Part shown: positions 21,501-29,237 of the stretch, piece after piece | Layout: the number at the start of each line of letters is the position of its first letter | Numbering within the stretch: the first letter of the stretch is position 1 | Assembly (NCBI GenBank): GCA_017853375.1 | Contig: JAFMJP010000004.1 | Coordinates: forward strand, 1 to 39,623 | Length of the DNA stretch: 39,623 nt | Direction of reading: 5' to 3' | Source: Actinomycetota bacterium | Lineage (GTDB): Bacteria; Actinomycetota; Acidimicrobiia; Acidimicrobiales; Ilumatobacteraceae | The notes under the pieces: generated by a model | What the model was told of the DNA's origin: nothing | The model's database searches: none | What the model saw: only the letters and a program-made list of their open reading frames with translations | Program-made: the position numbers and the translations under genes

Positions 21501-21744
21501 GGCCAAAGCCGGGGTTGCCCTCCACCTGACGCACCAATGCGTGAGGGAACTGCCCGTGGATGTGCTGGATGACCGCGGCATCAGTGGTGCTGGTAAGAAA
21601 GGCCACGAGCCGCACATCCGGGTAGTCCTGGGCGGCCAGACTGGCCAGCACCTCGGCGAACCACTCTCCAGGCTCATGGACGACCATGACCGCCACAACG
21701 GGTGGGGCGGCGTCGGTCGGGCGCTCCTCAACAGGGGTCGTCAC
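18553..21744 (-). CDS. Family 2 glycosyltransferase fused to a large polytopic membrane module
   Basis: 1063 residues from a GTG start. The first 250 residues are a GT-A family 2 domain: VVAVMVVHEPGEWF, the nucleotide-sugar/metal motif HDD at 102-104, and the acceptor-site GEELDICWRVHLLG (ED-like). From about residue 375 to 760 there are some 12 membrane segments, then an extracytoplasmic domain and a last helix near 1030. This architecture is known in actinobacteria next to DUF5719. It probably extends or caps a surface polysaccharide at the membrane, using a GDP- or dTDP-sugar; donor and acceptor are unknown. A TAGGAT element lies 9 bases before the start. Confidence 0.87.
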   Translation of the reverse strand: MTTPVEERPTDAAPPVVAVMVVHEPGEWFAEVLASLAAQDYPDVRLVAFLTSTTDAAVIQHIHGQFPHALVRQVEGNPGFGPVANQVTSVVEGSDGFFLFLHDDVALRSDAVSQLVEEAFRSNAAVIGPKLVEWDSPDVLQHVGLDADRAGYLVDVVDPGERDQEQHDAVRDTFALPSACLLVRNDVFRDIGGFAAQIPFLGEELDICWRVHLLGARVMVNPAAVVRHRGGFSVRANVIGGEARAERHRVRTVVSCASLSRLPVVLLRLLVQALADTVLGLFNGRYRRGLAALRAIGALVVDVPAVAARRRTLKPLRRVPGSEVIGLQLRSSARLASFARHRRALRELTTSEAPAVGQALAPTSRGVSLVGIAVLLVVLFGSRSFIFNGVANIGQFVPLASADATAFELLRAYSAGWAPGWFGAPSAAPSFVGALSVLGIAWLGSWAGLLTLVVVGSLIVGPIGAWRLGGVIGGANARMCAAVVYAAFPVGVLAVRDGRRDALIVWALAPWVLDFSRRIAGLGRDESGLSRETSVRPTGGRRSQLVASLLLVVAIASTFAPAMLVIVAVLAVSLAVAASLTPTPARASGWLVGSMCAAIVGAMVLHLPWSTRFVDGDWWVALVGVGEPVTGRTLLDVMTLGVDNVVWRYVLLAAYVPVVLMLLVVRGARSGWATRAMLLVALPLLMSLLVEHGLLGIALPEPLMLATLVSLGVCISATAAFAAFVDGRAGVFTWRQLLAGLSIAMIGVVIVPTMVVAANGRWSQPNATLSQLVTQLPADTDGDYYVMYVGDPRLLPVAAVSARGGDVAYGVLRDGGPTGVDLLASSPTAMSDALARAVDVLLTGESLRAGRLLAPLSVRFVVVPLRDSTWYSRDVPASGAIGDGVVAHLADQLDLRRVYTATDLVIFENMAALPTASVLDEQSAVASRQALEANLLAGPLVNRATFASGFSADRVVEGDSLSGTLHLAVPFSQRWEMSVEGARIAPRVAFGATTAFDAPLTGGAEIRLRSSVAHRALIVLQLALWLVVLGVTFNPSRFRGRVRAAREVVEVSLRGDDDRKVVL

Positions 21745-21797
21745 GACGTCCCCATCCTACTGATGACGCATGCCACACACCGTCGCACGCACTGTGC

Positions 21798-21826
21798 TTG
21801 CAAAAGTTAGCACTCGTTGTTACGGT
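21798..21826 (+). promoter_or_regulatory. Promoter of small amphipathic protein gene (leaderless)
   Basis: TTGCAA, a 17-base spacer, then TACGGT, which ends 6 bases before the ATG at 21833. This is the best -35/-10 pair noticed in the window and predicts transcription starting at the start codon. Confidence 0.6.
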
Positions 21827-21832
21827 AACCAC

Positions 21833-22171
21833 ATGCCAAAACTTCAGCTCAACAACCCCCTCACATCGCTCGATCTCACCAGCGTCGACCTTCGCAAGAA
21901 CCTTGCTCCTGTCGCCAAAGTTGCTCGCGACGCCGCCTACGTCGCAGTCGGTGTCGGCGTGATCGCCGCACAACGTGTGAGCGCGCGTCGCTACGACGTG
22001 CAACAGCGAGTGAACAAACTCCAGGAGCGCGTGAACGACATGGTGCCCCGCGTGCGTGACGAAGCACAAGCAACGGCACAGCGCGTGATCGACGAAGCCA
22101 CCAGCAAGGTGCGCAGTGTCGTGGAGCGTCGCAAGAACGTCGCCGCTGCCAGCGACACCACCGTCGCCTAA
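21833..22171 (+). CDS. Small helical protein with one hydrophobic segment and a coiled coil; function unknown
   Basis: 112 residues. N-terminal region LNNPLTSLDLTSVDLRKNL, a mildly hydrophobic stretch at about 34-48 (AAYVAVGVGVIAAQRV), then a long charged helix rich in R, Q, E and V (VQQRVNKLQERVNDMVPRV) and a threonine/alanine tail. The style recalls the N-terminal part of mycobacterial HbhA and other actinobacterial envelope- or lipid-associated helical proteins, but I cannot claim homology. The ATG at 21833 is supported by a strong leaderless promoter. It is followed after 71 bases by a flippase gene and diverges from the GT2 operon. Confidence 0.72.
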   Translation: MPKLQLNNPLTSLDLTSVDLRKNLAPVAKVARDAAYVAVGVGVIAAQRVSARRYDVQQRVNKLQERVNDMVPRVRDEAQATAQRVIDEATSKVRSVVERRKNVAAASDTTVA

Positions 22172-22193
22172 CGCTCGACACGCATCATTCGTT

Positions 22194-22210
22194 ACGGCGC
22201 CAGGCGCCGT
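22194..22210 (+). terminator. GC-rich hairpin after the small helical protein gene
   Basis: ACGGCG-CCAGG-CGCCGT can form a 6-base-pair stem with a 5-base loop 23 bases after the stop. It has no U-tract, so termination is only possible, not shown; it could also influence the flippase gene downstream. Confidence 0.3.
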
Positions 22211-22242
22211 CGCATTCTGCCAGGCAAGTAGCCTCGGCTCGC

Positions 22243-23529
22243 TTGGACGCTGCTGCCCCATCATCATCCGACCGCAGTATTGCGCTGCCCAAAGGCAGCC
22301 TCACCATTGGTACCGGGCTGCTGATTGGCGGCATCTCCATCTACGTGTTCTTTCGTCTCGGGCAAGAAGCCCTCGGCCAGGACGGCTTCAAGCCCATCGT
22401 GTCGCTGTGGTTCGTCATGTTCGCGTTGGTTCCCGGATTTTTCCTGCCGCTCGAACAGGAAGTCAGTCGTGCAGTGGCCCATCGACGAGCGCTTGGTGAC
22501 GGTGTCCGCCCGGTCGTACGCAAGGTGGCACCAGTCGCAGCCACGATCACCGTCGCACTCGCACTGGCCGTTGCAATCGGGCGAAATCGACTCACCAACG
22601 ATCTGTTCGAAGGCTCCGCCGTGGTCACGCTGGCGCTGGTGATCGCCCTGGTCGGCTACGCGCCATTCCACATCGCGCGCGGCATCTGTTCGGGTCTCGG
22701 GCACTTCCGTGTGTACAGCACGATGATTGCACTCGACGGATTGCTCCGTGTCGTTGCATGCGCTGCGTTCTTGTTGATTGGCATGGACCGGGTCGGACCA
22801 TATGCACTCATGGTTGCGGTAGTTCCACTCGTCATCGCCGCAGGTGCGTTCGGTTCGGGTCGATTACGCACCGAGCCCGGAACGCCGGCTTCGTGGAGCG
22901 AACTCGCACCGAACCTCGGATGGTTGCTCCTGGGAACGCTGTGTTCGGGAGCACTCATCAACGCCGGTCCCCTCACGGTCGACCTGCTCGGCAACGGCAC
23001 GCCACCCGAAGTCGTCACGCGATTCGCCAACGCGGTGCTGCTGGCGCGTGTGCCGCTGTTCTTGTTCCAAGCGGTGAGTGCAGCGATGTTGCCCCGCTTG
23101 ACGCAGTTGGCGGCACTCGGCGATGCACGCGAGTTTCGAGACGTATTGCGACGCCTCTTTGCCCTCGTTGGTGCAGTTGGCGTCGTCGGAGTGGTTGGCG
23201 CATTCATCGCCGGACCCTGGGTGTTGGAATTGGTGTATGAAGGCGGCATCGATCGGCGCACCATCACCTTGCTGGCATTCGCCAGCGCGGTGTACATGCT
23301 GGCCCAAGCCTGCGCACAATCCGTGTTGTCGATGTCGGGTCACGTGTTGGTGGCCGGTGGTTGGGTCGCGAGTTTCGTTTCGTTCGTGCTGGTAGCCGTC
23401 TGGTCGAGCGACGACTTGTTCCTGCGAGTGGAGTTGGCGTTGATCGCCAGTTCGATCGTGGCGTTGGGAATCTTCGGGTTGGCGCTGCGCGCTTACTTTG
23501 CGCGCTTGGCTTCGAGATCGATGTCGTGA
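22243..23529 (+). CDS. Wzx/MATE-like polysaccharide or lipid-linked sugar flippase
   Basis: 428 residues with about 12 hydrophobic segments, resembling the polysaccharide-transporter (MVF/Wzx) superfamily: an early [19 protein letters not shown] and a central [21 protein letters not shown], a phrase typical of this family. It likely moves a lipid-linked glycan across the membrane for the glycosyltransferases around it. The start is a TTG with no Shine-Dalgarno; TAGCCT lies 8 bases upstream and may be a leaderless -10. Its last 37 bases overlap the 3' end of the convergent gmd gene. Confidence 0.8.
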   Translation: MDAAAPSSSDRSIALPKGSLTIGTGLLIGGISIYVFFRLGQEALGQDGFKPIVSLWFVMFALVPGFFLPLEQEVSRAVAHRRALGDGVRPVVRKVAPVAATITVALALAVAIGRNRLTNDLFEGSAVVTLALVIALVGYAPFHIARGICSGLGHFRVYSTMIALDGLLRVVACAAFLLIGMDRVGPYALMVAVVPLVIAAGAFGSGRLRTEPGTPASWSELAPNLGWLLLGTLCSGALINAGPLTVDLLGNGTPPEVVTRFANAVLLARVPLFLFQAVSAAMLPRLTQLAALGDAREFRDVLRRLFALVGAVGVVGVVGAFIAGPWVLELVYEGGIDRRTITLLAFASAVYMLAQACAQSVLSMSGHVLVAGGWVASFVSFVLVAVWSSDDLFLRVELALIASSIVALGIFGLALRAYFARLASRSMS

Positions 23530-24494
23530 CGCACCATCATCTCCACGAGTGACGGGAAGTCCACTTCGCGCTTCCAACCGAGTTTCTTCTCGGCTTTCGA
23601 CGCGTTCCCGACGAGCAAATCCACTTCTGCCGGGCGGAAGTACTGCTTGTCGATACCCACGTACTTCTTCCAGTCGCCGAGACCCGCACACTCGAACGCG
23701 AGTTGCAAGAACTCCGTGATCTCGTGGGTTTCGCCGGTGGCAATGACGTAGTCGTCGGGTTGATCCTGCTGCAGCATCAGCCACATGGCCTTGACGTAGT
23801 CGCCGGCATAACCCCAGTCGCGTTTGGCGGCCAGATTGCCGAGGAGCAACTTGTCCTCCAGCCCCAATTTGATGCGGGCGACGGAGTGACTGATCTTGCG
23901 GGTGACGAATTCATAACCGCGGCGCGGACCCTCGTGATTGAAGAGAATCCCCGATGAGGCATGCAACCCGTACGACTCGCGATAGTTCACCGTCATGTGA
24001 TGACCGAACACCTTGGCCACACCGTACGGCGAACGCGGGTGGAATGCCGTGAGCTCCGTTTGTGGAATCTCGCGTACCTGGCCGTACATCTCCGACGACG
24101 ACGCTTGGTAGAAACGAATCGGGTTGTTGTCCGATCCGCCGACGAGACGAATTGCCTCGAGCATGCGCAACACGCCCAATCCGGTCACGTTCGACGTGAG
24201 TTCGGCTTGATTGAAGGACATGGCCACGAAAGAAATGGCACCGAGGTTGTACACCTCGTTGGGTTCCACTGCGCGCAGGGCGGCAACCAAGCTGGAGAAG
24301 TCGGTGAGGTCGCCGCTCACCAAACGAATGAAGGGAAACTCGGCAAGCAACGTCTCGGCCTTGGGATTGTTCTGACCCTTCATCAAGCCGAACACCTCGT
24401 AGCCCTTTGCGTGCAGAAACTCGGCGAGGTGCTGACCATCCTGACCGGTGATACCGGTGATCAAGGCGCGTGGCACCCGATGAAGGCTACTCAT
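23493..24494 (-). CDS. gmd: GDP-mannose 4,6-dehydratase
   Basis: 333 residues from the ATG of [14 protein letters not shown]; the 85 extra residues in the track are cofD antisense. Converts GDP-mannose to GDP-4-keto-6-deoxy-mannose. Seen: Rossmann motif GITGQDG (14-20), catalytic Ser/Glu in QASSSEMYG, and YxxxK in [12 protein letters not shown], plus [16 protein letters not shown], diagnostic of this subfamily. The usual RRSS coenzyme-phosphate loop after strand two is replaced by MKGQNNPK. It is divergent from cofD with 12 bases between starts and feeds fcl, 7 kb away. Confidence 0.92.
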   Translation of the reverse strand: MSSLHRVPRALITGITGQDGQHLAEFLHAKGYEVFGLMKGQNNPKAETLLAEFPFIRLVSGDLTDFSSLVAALRAVEPNEVYNLGAISFVAMSFNQAELTSNVTGLGVLRMLEAIRLVGGSDNNPIRFYQASSSEMYGQVREIPQTELTAFHPRSPYGVAKVFGHHMTVNYRESYGLHASSGILFNHEGPRRGYEFVTRKISHSVARIKLGLEDKLLLGNLAAKRDWGYAGDYVKAMWLMLQQDQPDDYVIATGETHEITEFLQLAFECAGLGDWKKYVGIDKQYFRPAEVDLLVGNASKAEKKLGWKREVDFPSLVEMMVRHDIDLEAKRAK

Positions 24495-24499
24495 ACGCT
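24494..24499 (+). promoter_or_regulatory. -10 element for cofD
   Basis: TACGCT ends 7 bases before the cofD GTG at 24507; a GTGGCA at 24470-24475 matches four of six -35 positions with an 18-base spacer. It overlaps the gmd start codon, so the two divergent genes share this region. Confidence 0.4.
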
Positions 24500-24506
24500 C
24501 AATGAG

Positions 24507-25529
24507 GTGACGGCCACGCCCGACATCGTCGTTCTTGCTGGTGGAGTCGGTGCGGCCCGCTTCTTGCGCGCACTCCATAGCGCACGACCGCACTCGGATG
24601 TCGTTGCAATCGTCAACACCGGGGACGACACCGTCGCCAACGGGCTGCACGTCTCCCCCGACATCGACACGGTGATCTACACGCTTGCTGCCGCAATCGA
24701 CCCCGATCGCGGCTGGGGATTGCGAGACGAGACGTGGACCGCGATGCAATCGCTTGCTCGATACGCCTCCGTGCGGCCGGATGACTCACGCGCACCAAAC
24801 GACTGGTTCAACCTCGGCGACCGCGATCTGGCCACGCATCTGTACCGAACTGCACGACTACGCGAGGGCGCCTCGCTGGAGCAGGTCACCGGAGAAATCG
24901 CTCGTGCATGGAACGTGCCGTACCGGGTGGTACCGATGAGCAACCAACCGGTGGAAACTCGCGTCACGCTTGCTGCGACATCCACCGCTTCCGATGGCCA
25001 TCGGTACGCGAATGGCGAAACCGTCTCGTTCCAGGAGTACTTCGTGCGTCTGCGACACGCCGTGCCGGTGGCGAGTGTGGCGTTCGTCGGCGCCGACACG
25101 GCCGCTCCACTCGGACTATCCGAACTTTCGTCCACTGCCTGCGTGGTGATCGCACCATCCAACCCCGTCGTGTCCATCGGTCCACTACGCGCACTGAGTG
25201 GCATCGATTCGACCCTGCGTCAACGACGCGAATCGGTGGTGGCGATTTCCCCCATCATCGGCGGCGCGGCATTGAAAGGACCTGCGGATCGAATGTTGCG
25301 CGAACTCGGACATGAGTCCAGTGCCCTCGGCGTTGCACGCATGTATGCACCGATATGCGGGACCTTGGTGATCGACTCTGTGGATGCCGCATTGCGCCCG
25401 GATATCGAGAAGCTCGGGATGCGTTGTATCGTCACCGACACGATCATGAAGTCCCCCGACGTTGCACGCACCCTGGCCGACACCGTCGTTTCCGCTGCGA
25501 CCACACCGGAAAACGTGGCGCCAAAGTGA
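24507..25529 (+). CDS. cofD: 2-phospho-L-lactate transferase (F420 biosynthesis, CofD/FbiA)
   Basis: 340 residues from GTG. Joins the phospho-donor guanylyl intermediate to the deazaflavin Fo to make F420-0 (or its dehydro form, depending on the donor). Seen: [16 protein letters not shown] at the N-terminus, [43 protein letters not shown], and [15 protein letters not shown]. The ATG at 24480 is possible but would overlap the gmd start; the GTG fits the -10 element. cofE follows directly. Confidence 0.94.
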   Translation: MTATPDIVVLAGGVGAARFLRALHSARPHSDVVAIVNTGDDTVANGLHVSPDIDTVIYTLAAAIDPDRGWGLRDETWTAMQSLARYASVRPDDSRAPNDWFNLGDRDLATHLYRTARLREGASLEQVTGEIARAWNVPYRVVPMSNQPVETRVTLAATSTASDGHRYANGETVSFQEYFVRLRHAVPVASVAFVGADTAAPLGLSELSSTACVVIAPSNPVVSIGPLRALSGIDSTLRQRRESVVAISPIIGGAALKGPADRMLRELGHESSALGVARMYAPICGTLVIDSVDAALRPDIEKLGMRCIVTDTIMKSPDVARTLADTVVSAATTPENVAPK

Positions 25530-25531
25530 CC

Positions 25532-26242
25532 ATGCGACTCACCGCCTGGGGGGTTACGGGCATTCCGGAAATCCATCCCGACGACCAATTGGGCGACATC
25601 ATTGCCGAAGCGTGCCGCGTCGAACCGAACGGTCCACTGCACAACGGTGACGTTCTGGTGGTGACGCAAAAAGTGGTGAGCAAGGCAGAAGGTCGCCTCG
25701 TGCCGGTGGACGCCAACGACCCGCTCAGTCACAAGAAGCTGGTGGAGGACGAAGCCGTTCGCATCGTGCGTCGCCGCGGCGACTTGATCATCACCGAAAC
25801 TTCGCACGGATTCGTCTGCGCAAACAGTGGTGTGGACTTGTCCAACGTGGAGCGCGGACAAGCCGCACTGCTCCCCAAGGATTCCGACCGCTCGGCACGA
25901 CGCATTCGAGACATCATCCGCGCGCGACTGGGAGTGGAGGTTGGCGTCATCGTGAGTGACACGTTCGGTCGCGCATGGCGCAAAGGTCTCACCGACGTGG
26001 CGATTGGTGTTGCAGGTATCGCCGGCGTGGTCGACCTACGGGGCACGCCCGATGCGCTGGGGCGGGTGATGCAGGTCACCGAGGTTGCCGTTGCCGACGA
26101 ACTTGCGAGTGCCGCAGAACTCGTGATGGGAAAGTCGTCGGGCATTCCGGTCGCGGTCATCCGTGGTGTGGATGCGTCGTGGTTGCGCGATGCATCCGTG
26201 AACGAGTTGATTCGCCCGCCACAAGAGGACTTGTTCCGCTAG
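25532..26242 (+). CDS. cofE: Coenzyme F420:L-glutamate ligase (CofE)
   Basis: 236 residues. Adds the gamma-linked glutamate tail to F420-0 with GTP. Seen: GDVLVVTQKVVSKAEGRLV, KKLVEDEAVRIVRRRGD, SNVERGQAALLPKDSD, VSDTFGRAWRKGLTDVAIGVAG and VTEVAVADELASAAELVMGK. It corresponds only to the N-terminal ligase half of mycobacterial FbiB; the C-terminal FMN-dependent reductase half is absent and must be encoded elsewhere if present. A GTG at 25526 overlapping the cofD stop as GTGA is an alternative start, in line with other couplings in the window. The gene ends 13 bases from the convergent guanylyltransferase. Confidence 0.94.
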   Translation: MRLTAWGVTGIPEIHPDDQLGDIIAEACRVEPNGPLHNGDVLVVTQKVVSKAEGRLVPVDANDPLSHKKLVEDEAVRIVRRRGDLIITETSHGFVCANSGVDLSNVERGQAALLPKDSDRSARRIRDIIRARLGVEVGVIVSDTFGRAWRKGLTDVAIGVAGIAGVVDLRGTPDALGRVMQVTEVAVADELASAAELVMGKSSGIPVAVIRGVDASWLRDASVNELIRPPQEDLFR

Positions 26243-26255
26243 CGACGCCGGAGCC

Positions 26256-27236
26256 TTACTGGTGACCCCCAGCACCAACGAGCGCATCACGGACCTCGGC
26301 ATCAGCCGCAACGGTGCCCAATACTGCGGACGACCGGACCCGAGCACGCGCACCAATCGTGGCGTTCGGAAAGATCACGGAATCCACCACCTGTGCACCC
26401 GCGGCAATGCTGGCTCCGGCACCAACCACACTGTTGCTCACCTCTGCCGTGGCATCGATGCGGGCCGTGGCGTGAATGGCAACGTCGCGTTCGCTCCGCA
26501 CACCGTTGATCAGATCCACATTGCCGCGCACGTACGTGTCCGGGCGACCTGCATCGAGCCAATAGTCATCGGTGGGATAGGCAAACAATTCACCGGCAGT
26601 CGCCAGAGCCGGAAACGTGACGCGCTCCACCGACAGTGGAGCATCGCCAGGCAGTCGTCGTAGCACCGCTGATTCGAAGACATACGTACCGGCGTTGACG
26701 TGTCGGCTCGACACGGTGCCGGGAGCCGGCTTCTCGACGAAACCACTCACCTTGCCACCCGTCGGCAATAGCGAGTCGAATTGCACCACGCCGTACTGCG
26801 ACGGATCATCAACCGGCGTGAGATGGATGGTGGCGAGCGCACCGAGACGAAGGTTGGCGCGATGCTGTGCAATCAATGCCGCGATGGAGAGGTCGGTAAC
26901 GATGTCACCGTTGGCCACCACGAACGTTTCCGTCTTCTCGTGCAGACCCACACTTCGTGCAGCAAATCCGATTGCGCCGGCGGTGTCGAGCGGCGACGAT
27001 TCGATTGCATAATGCAACCGCACACCGGCACATCGAGCATCGGGGAACGCCGCAAGAAATGGTTCGGGTTTGAATCCGAGTGCAAGTACCGCGTCAGTGA
27101 CTCCGCCGCGGGACAGCTGCGACATCAGACATTCAAGGATGGTGCGCTGCCCGAGTGGCAGCAACGGCTTGGGTATGTCGTTGGTGAGCGGCCGCAGTCG
27201 CGTACCGAAACCGCCGACGAGAACGACGGCAAACAT
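26256..27236 (-). CDS. Sugar-1-phosphate nucleotidyltransferase, probably mannose-1-phosphate guanylyltransferase
   Basis: 326 residues. Seen: the pyrophosphorylase motif VVLVGGFGTRLRPLTNDIPKPL at the N-terminus, metal-binding VVANGDIVTD (about 110), GFVEKP, NAGTYVF and SVERVTFPAL as in the actinobacterial GDP-mannose enzyme (Rv3264c type, from memory), then a C-terminal left-handed beta-helix of hexapeptide-like repeats (about 245-326). Makes GDP-mannose from mannose-1-phosphate and GTP; nucleotide choice is inferred from resemblance and from gmd/fcl nearby. It ends a five-gene minus-strand unit led by GT4 enzymes. Confidence 0.87.
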   Translation of the reverse strand: MFAVVLVGGFGTRLRPLTNDIPKPLLPLGQRTILECLMSQLSRGGVTDAVLALGFKPEPFLAAFPDARCAGVRLHYAIESSPLDTAGAIGFAARSVGLHEKTETFVVANGDIVTDLSIAALIAQHRANLRLGALATIHLTPVDDPSQYGVVQFDSLLPTGGKVSGFVEKPAPGTVSSRHVNAGTYVFESAVLRRLPGDAPLSVERVTFPALATAGELFAYPTDDYWLDAGRPDTYVRGNVDLINGVRSERDVAIHATARIDATAEVSNSVVGAGASIAAGAQVVDSVIFPNATIGARARVRSSAVLGTVAADAEVRDALVGAGGHQ

Positions 27237-27248
27237 GCCGCGCGGTAC

Positions 27249-27926
27249 TTACTGACCCGACTCGATGAGCACGTCGACGTCGTTGGACGCCGCTGGCTGT
27301 TCGACTTCGGTGCCATCCGGCGCAAACACGAGGGCGACGGCCAGGCCGTTGTTGGCCAGACGTACGGAGTCGAGTTCGGCGATGGAGGTTTTCTGCGAGG
27401 GATCCGTTCCGTAGTTGTCCCAGGTTGCAACGAAGAGCGAACCGCCCTTGCCGTCACATGCATCACTGCCCTCGGTGAGGGTTGCTCCGCCATTGATTGC
27501 ATCCGGGAATTCAAGTTCGGTATTGGACACCTTGATGGAGTACAGGTCCAGCACCGCCGACAACTTGGCACGACGCTGACCACTCAGCACCTGCGGCTGC
27601 CACTCGACGACACCCGGTGTCGCAGGAACGAGTTTGGCGCCTTCGCGAAGCTCGGCAAGGTCGGTGATGACCGGGGTGTCGGGCAAGGCAACCCACTGGT
27701 CGCACACGTACACGCCAAAGGAGAGGTAATACGTTGCGTTGGTGATGTCGGCCGCGGTGCGGTCCTCGAGAGTCTGACGGGAATACGCGATGAGCGCGGC
27801 ACCAAGGGCCAGCACCACGATGATGACCGTCGGAAACAACGAACCGCCTCGCAGGCGAATGCCGCGAGGCGAACGGGTCTTGCTCTTCTCGGCGAGCCGG
27901 GCGATTTTCTTTGCAGACGACGTCAC
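27249..27926 (-). CDS. Membrane-anchored protein of unknown function
   Basis: 225 residues from a GTG overlapping the upstream glycosyltransferase stop as GTGA. A basic cytoplasmic tail of about 30 residues precedes one membrane helix (about 32-48, TVIIVVLALGAALIAYS); the rest is extracytoplasmic. It contains YYLSFGVYVCDQWVALPD and a second cysteine in GSDACDGKGG, which might form a disulfide. The GVYVCD..L.LPD phrase recurs in uncharacterised actinobacterial surface proteins as I recall. Its place between a glycosyltransferase and the GDP-mannose enzyme hints at cell-surface glycan work; function not assignable. Confidence 0.75.
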   Translation of the reverse strand: MTSSAKKIARLAEKSKTRSPRGIRLRGGSLFPTVIIVVLALGAALIAYSRQTLEDRTAADITNATYYLSFGVYVCDQWVALPDTPVITDLAELREGAKLVPATPGVVEWQPQVLSGQRRAKLSAVLDLYSIKVSNTELEFPDAINGGATLTEGSDACDGKGGSLFVATWDNYGTDPSQKTSIAELDSVRLANNGLAVALVFAPDGTEVEQPAASNDVDVLIESGQ

Positions 27927-29212
27927 GAGTTGCTCAGGCTATCGGGAAGCAGTCGCACGTACGCCTCCGCAACGTCACGCGCCGTCACGTGGCGTTCCAC
28001 ATAGTTGCGCCCATTGGCGCCCATCTGGTCACGGCGTGGCGCATCGACGGCCAGTGACGACAACGCCTTACAGAGCGACTCCACATCATCGGGGGCGACG
28101 CTGAGCCCGGCGCCAGCCCGCTCGAGCAGACGGTCGATCTCCGTTCCGGCGTCGACCGCGGCCACCACCGGCCGTCCCGCAGCCAAGATGGAATAGGTCT
28201 TGGATGGCACGCTCACGGCCGCCAAGCCGGCACGCAACGGCACCACGTGAATGTCGCCGGTGGCGAGCACCTCGGCAAGACGTGCTTCGGGTTGATAGCC
28301 GCCGAAGTACACGTTTGCGAGATCGCAAGCCAGTGCTCGAAGCGACTGCAACGCCACCCCGTCGCCGTTGATGACCACCGCCACCGACGGTGTACGTCGC
28401 GCGAACTCCACGAGATTCTCCAGTGACTGCGAAAATCCGACGTTGCCTGCGTACATCACCACCACTTCGCTGCCGATGCCGAGCTCCGCGCGATAGTCGG
28501 TCATGCGAGGACCGGGAGCAATTCCCTGCGTGTCCACGAAGTTCTCGATCACATGCACGCGCGAGGCATATCGGGCCGGCAACTTGGCTCGAACGTTGCG
28601 TTGCAAGTCGTCGGACAACACCACCACGGCATGCGAGCGGCGATACGTGAAGCGCTCCAACCACGATGCCACTGCGATCACGGCCGTGTTGGTGACGGCA
28701 CCGGTTGCAACGACGGCATCGGGAAAGACATCCTGCACGTTGAATATCAACCGCGTGCGCCTCACTCGCGCGGCAATCCAACCGACGGTACCCAACGTGA
28801 GCGGCGGCGACATGGCCACCACTGCATCGATTCGTCGTGGTGCCGTTCTTTGTGATGCAGAGCGGCGACCCACCAAGATTGCACACACCCCGGCGATCAC
28901 ACTGAAGGCAACGAACGACATCGCACGGCCGATCAAGTTGGATTTCGACTTCGCCGGAAACGGGTTGATTCGGGTAATCGAACCCCATGGCGTCACCTCT
29001 TTGCGCACGAGCTTTCCGCCCCAGCCGTCCTCGATGCGATGCTCCCGGTACCACGGCAACGAGGTCACCACATGGACCTCGTGACCAAGCGCAATCCACT
29101 GCTCCACGATGTGCGTCATCACCTTGCCGGTTGGGGCGATGTCGGGTGCAAAGTGCGGACACAGCACGACGAGACGACGCCGACGCTCGCTCATTTCGGA
29201 TGCCCCGGTCAT
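27923..29212 (-). CDS. GT4 glycosyltransferase, WcaI/WbuB-like
   Basis: 429 residues; start chosen at MTGASEMSE because AAGG lies about 10 bases upstream, with a second ATG six codons in. GT-B fold: N-terminal LCPHFAPDIAPTGKVMTHIVEQW..LGHEVHVVTS, middle LIFNVQDVFPDAVVATG, and C-terminal VPLRAGLAAVSVPSKTYSILAAGRPVVA with E..R. This subgroup moves fucose or amino-sugars onto lipid-linked glycans. It lies 25 bases after the preceding GT4 gene. The donor could be the GDP-fucose made by gmd/fcl; not shown by sequence. Confidence 0.88.
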   Translation of the reverse strand: MTGASEMSERRRRLVVLCPHFAPDIAPTGKVMTHIVEQWIALGHEVHVVTSLPWYREHRIEDGWGGKLVRKEVTPWGSITRINPFPAKSKSNLIGRAMSFVAFSVIAGVCAILVGRRSASQRTAPRRIDAVVAMSPPLTLGTVGWIAARVRRTRLIFNVQDVFPDAVVATGAVTNTAVIAVASWLERFTYRRSHAVVVLSDDLQRNVRAKLPARYASRVHVIENFVDTQGIAPGPRMTDYRAELGIGSEVVVMYAGNVGFSQSLENLVEFARRTPSVAVVINGDGVALQSLRALACDLANVYFGGYQPEARLAEVLATGDIHVVPLRAGLAAVSVPSKTYSILAAGRPVVAAVDAGTEIDRLLERAGAGLSVAPDDVESLCKALSSLAVDAPRRDQMGANGRNYVERHVTARDVAEAYVRLLPDSLSNS

Positions 29213-29237
29213 GCCCGACGCACCTTGGACGTGGTCA

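Noticed and set aside
21805-21820. TTAGCACTC, identical to the left half of a CIRCE (HrcA) operator, before the small helical protein gene
   Set aside because: The matching right half GAGTGCTAA is not present 9 bases downstream, so it is probably chance overlap with the promoter spacer.
22194-22210. Intrinsic terminator after the small helical protein gene as a firm call
   Set aside because: The stem is GC-rich but no run of T follows, so it is listed only at low confidence.
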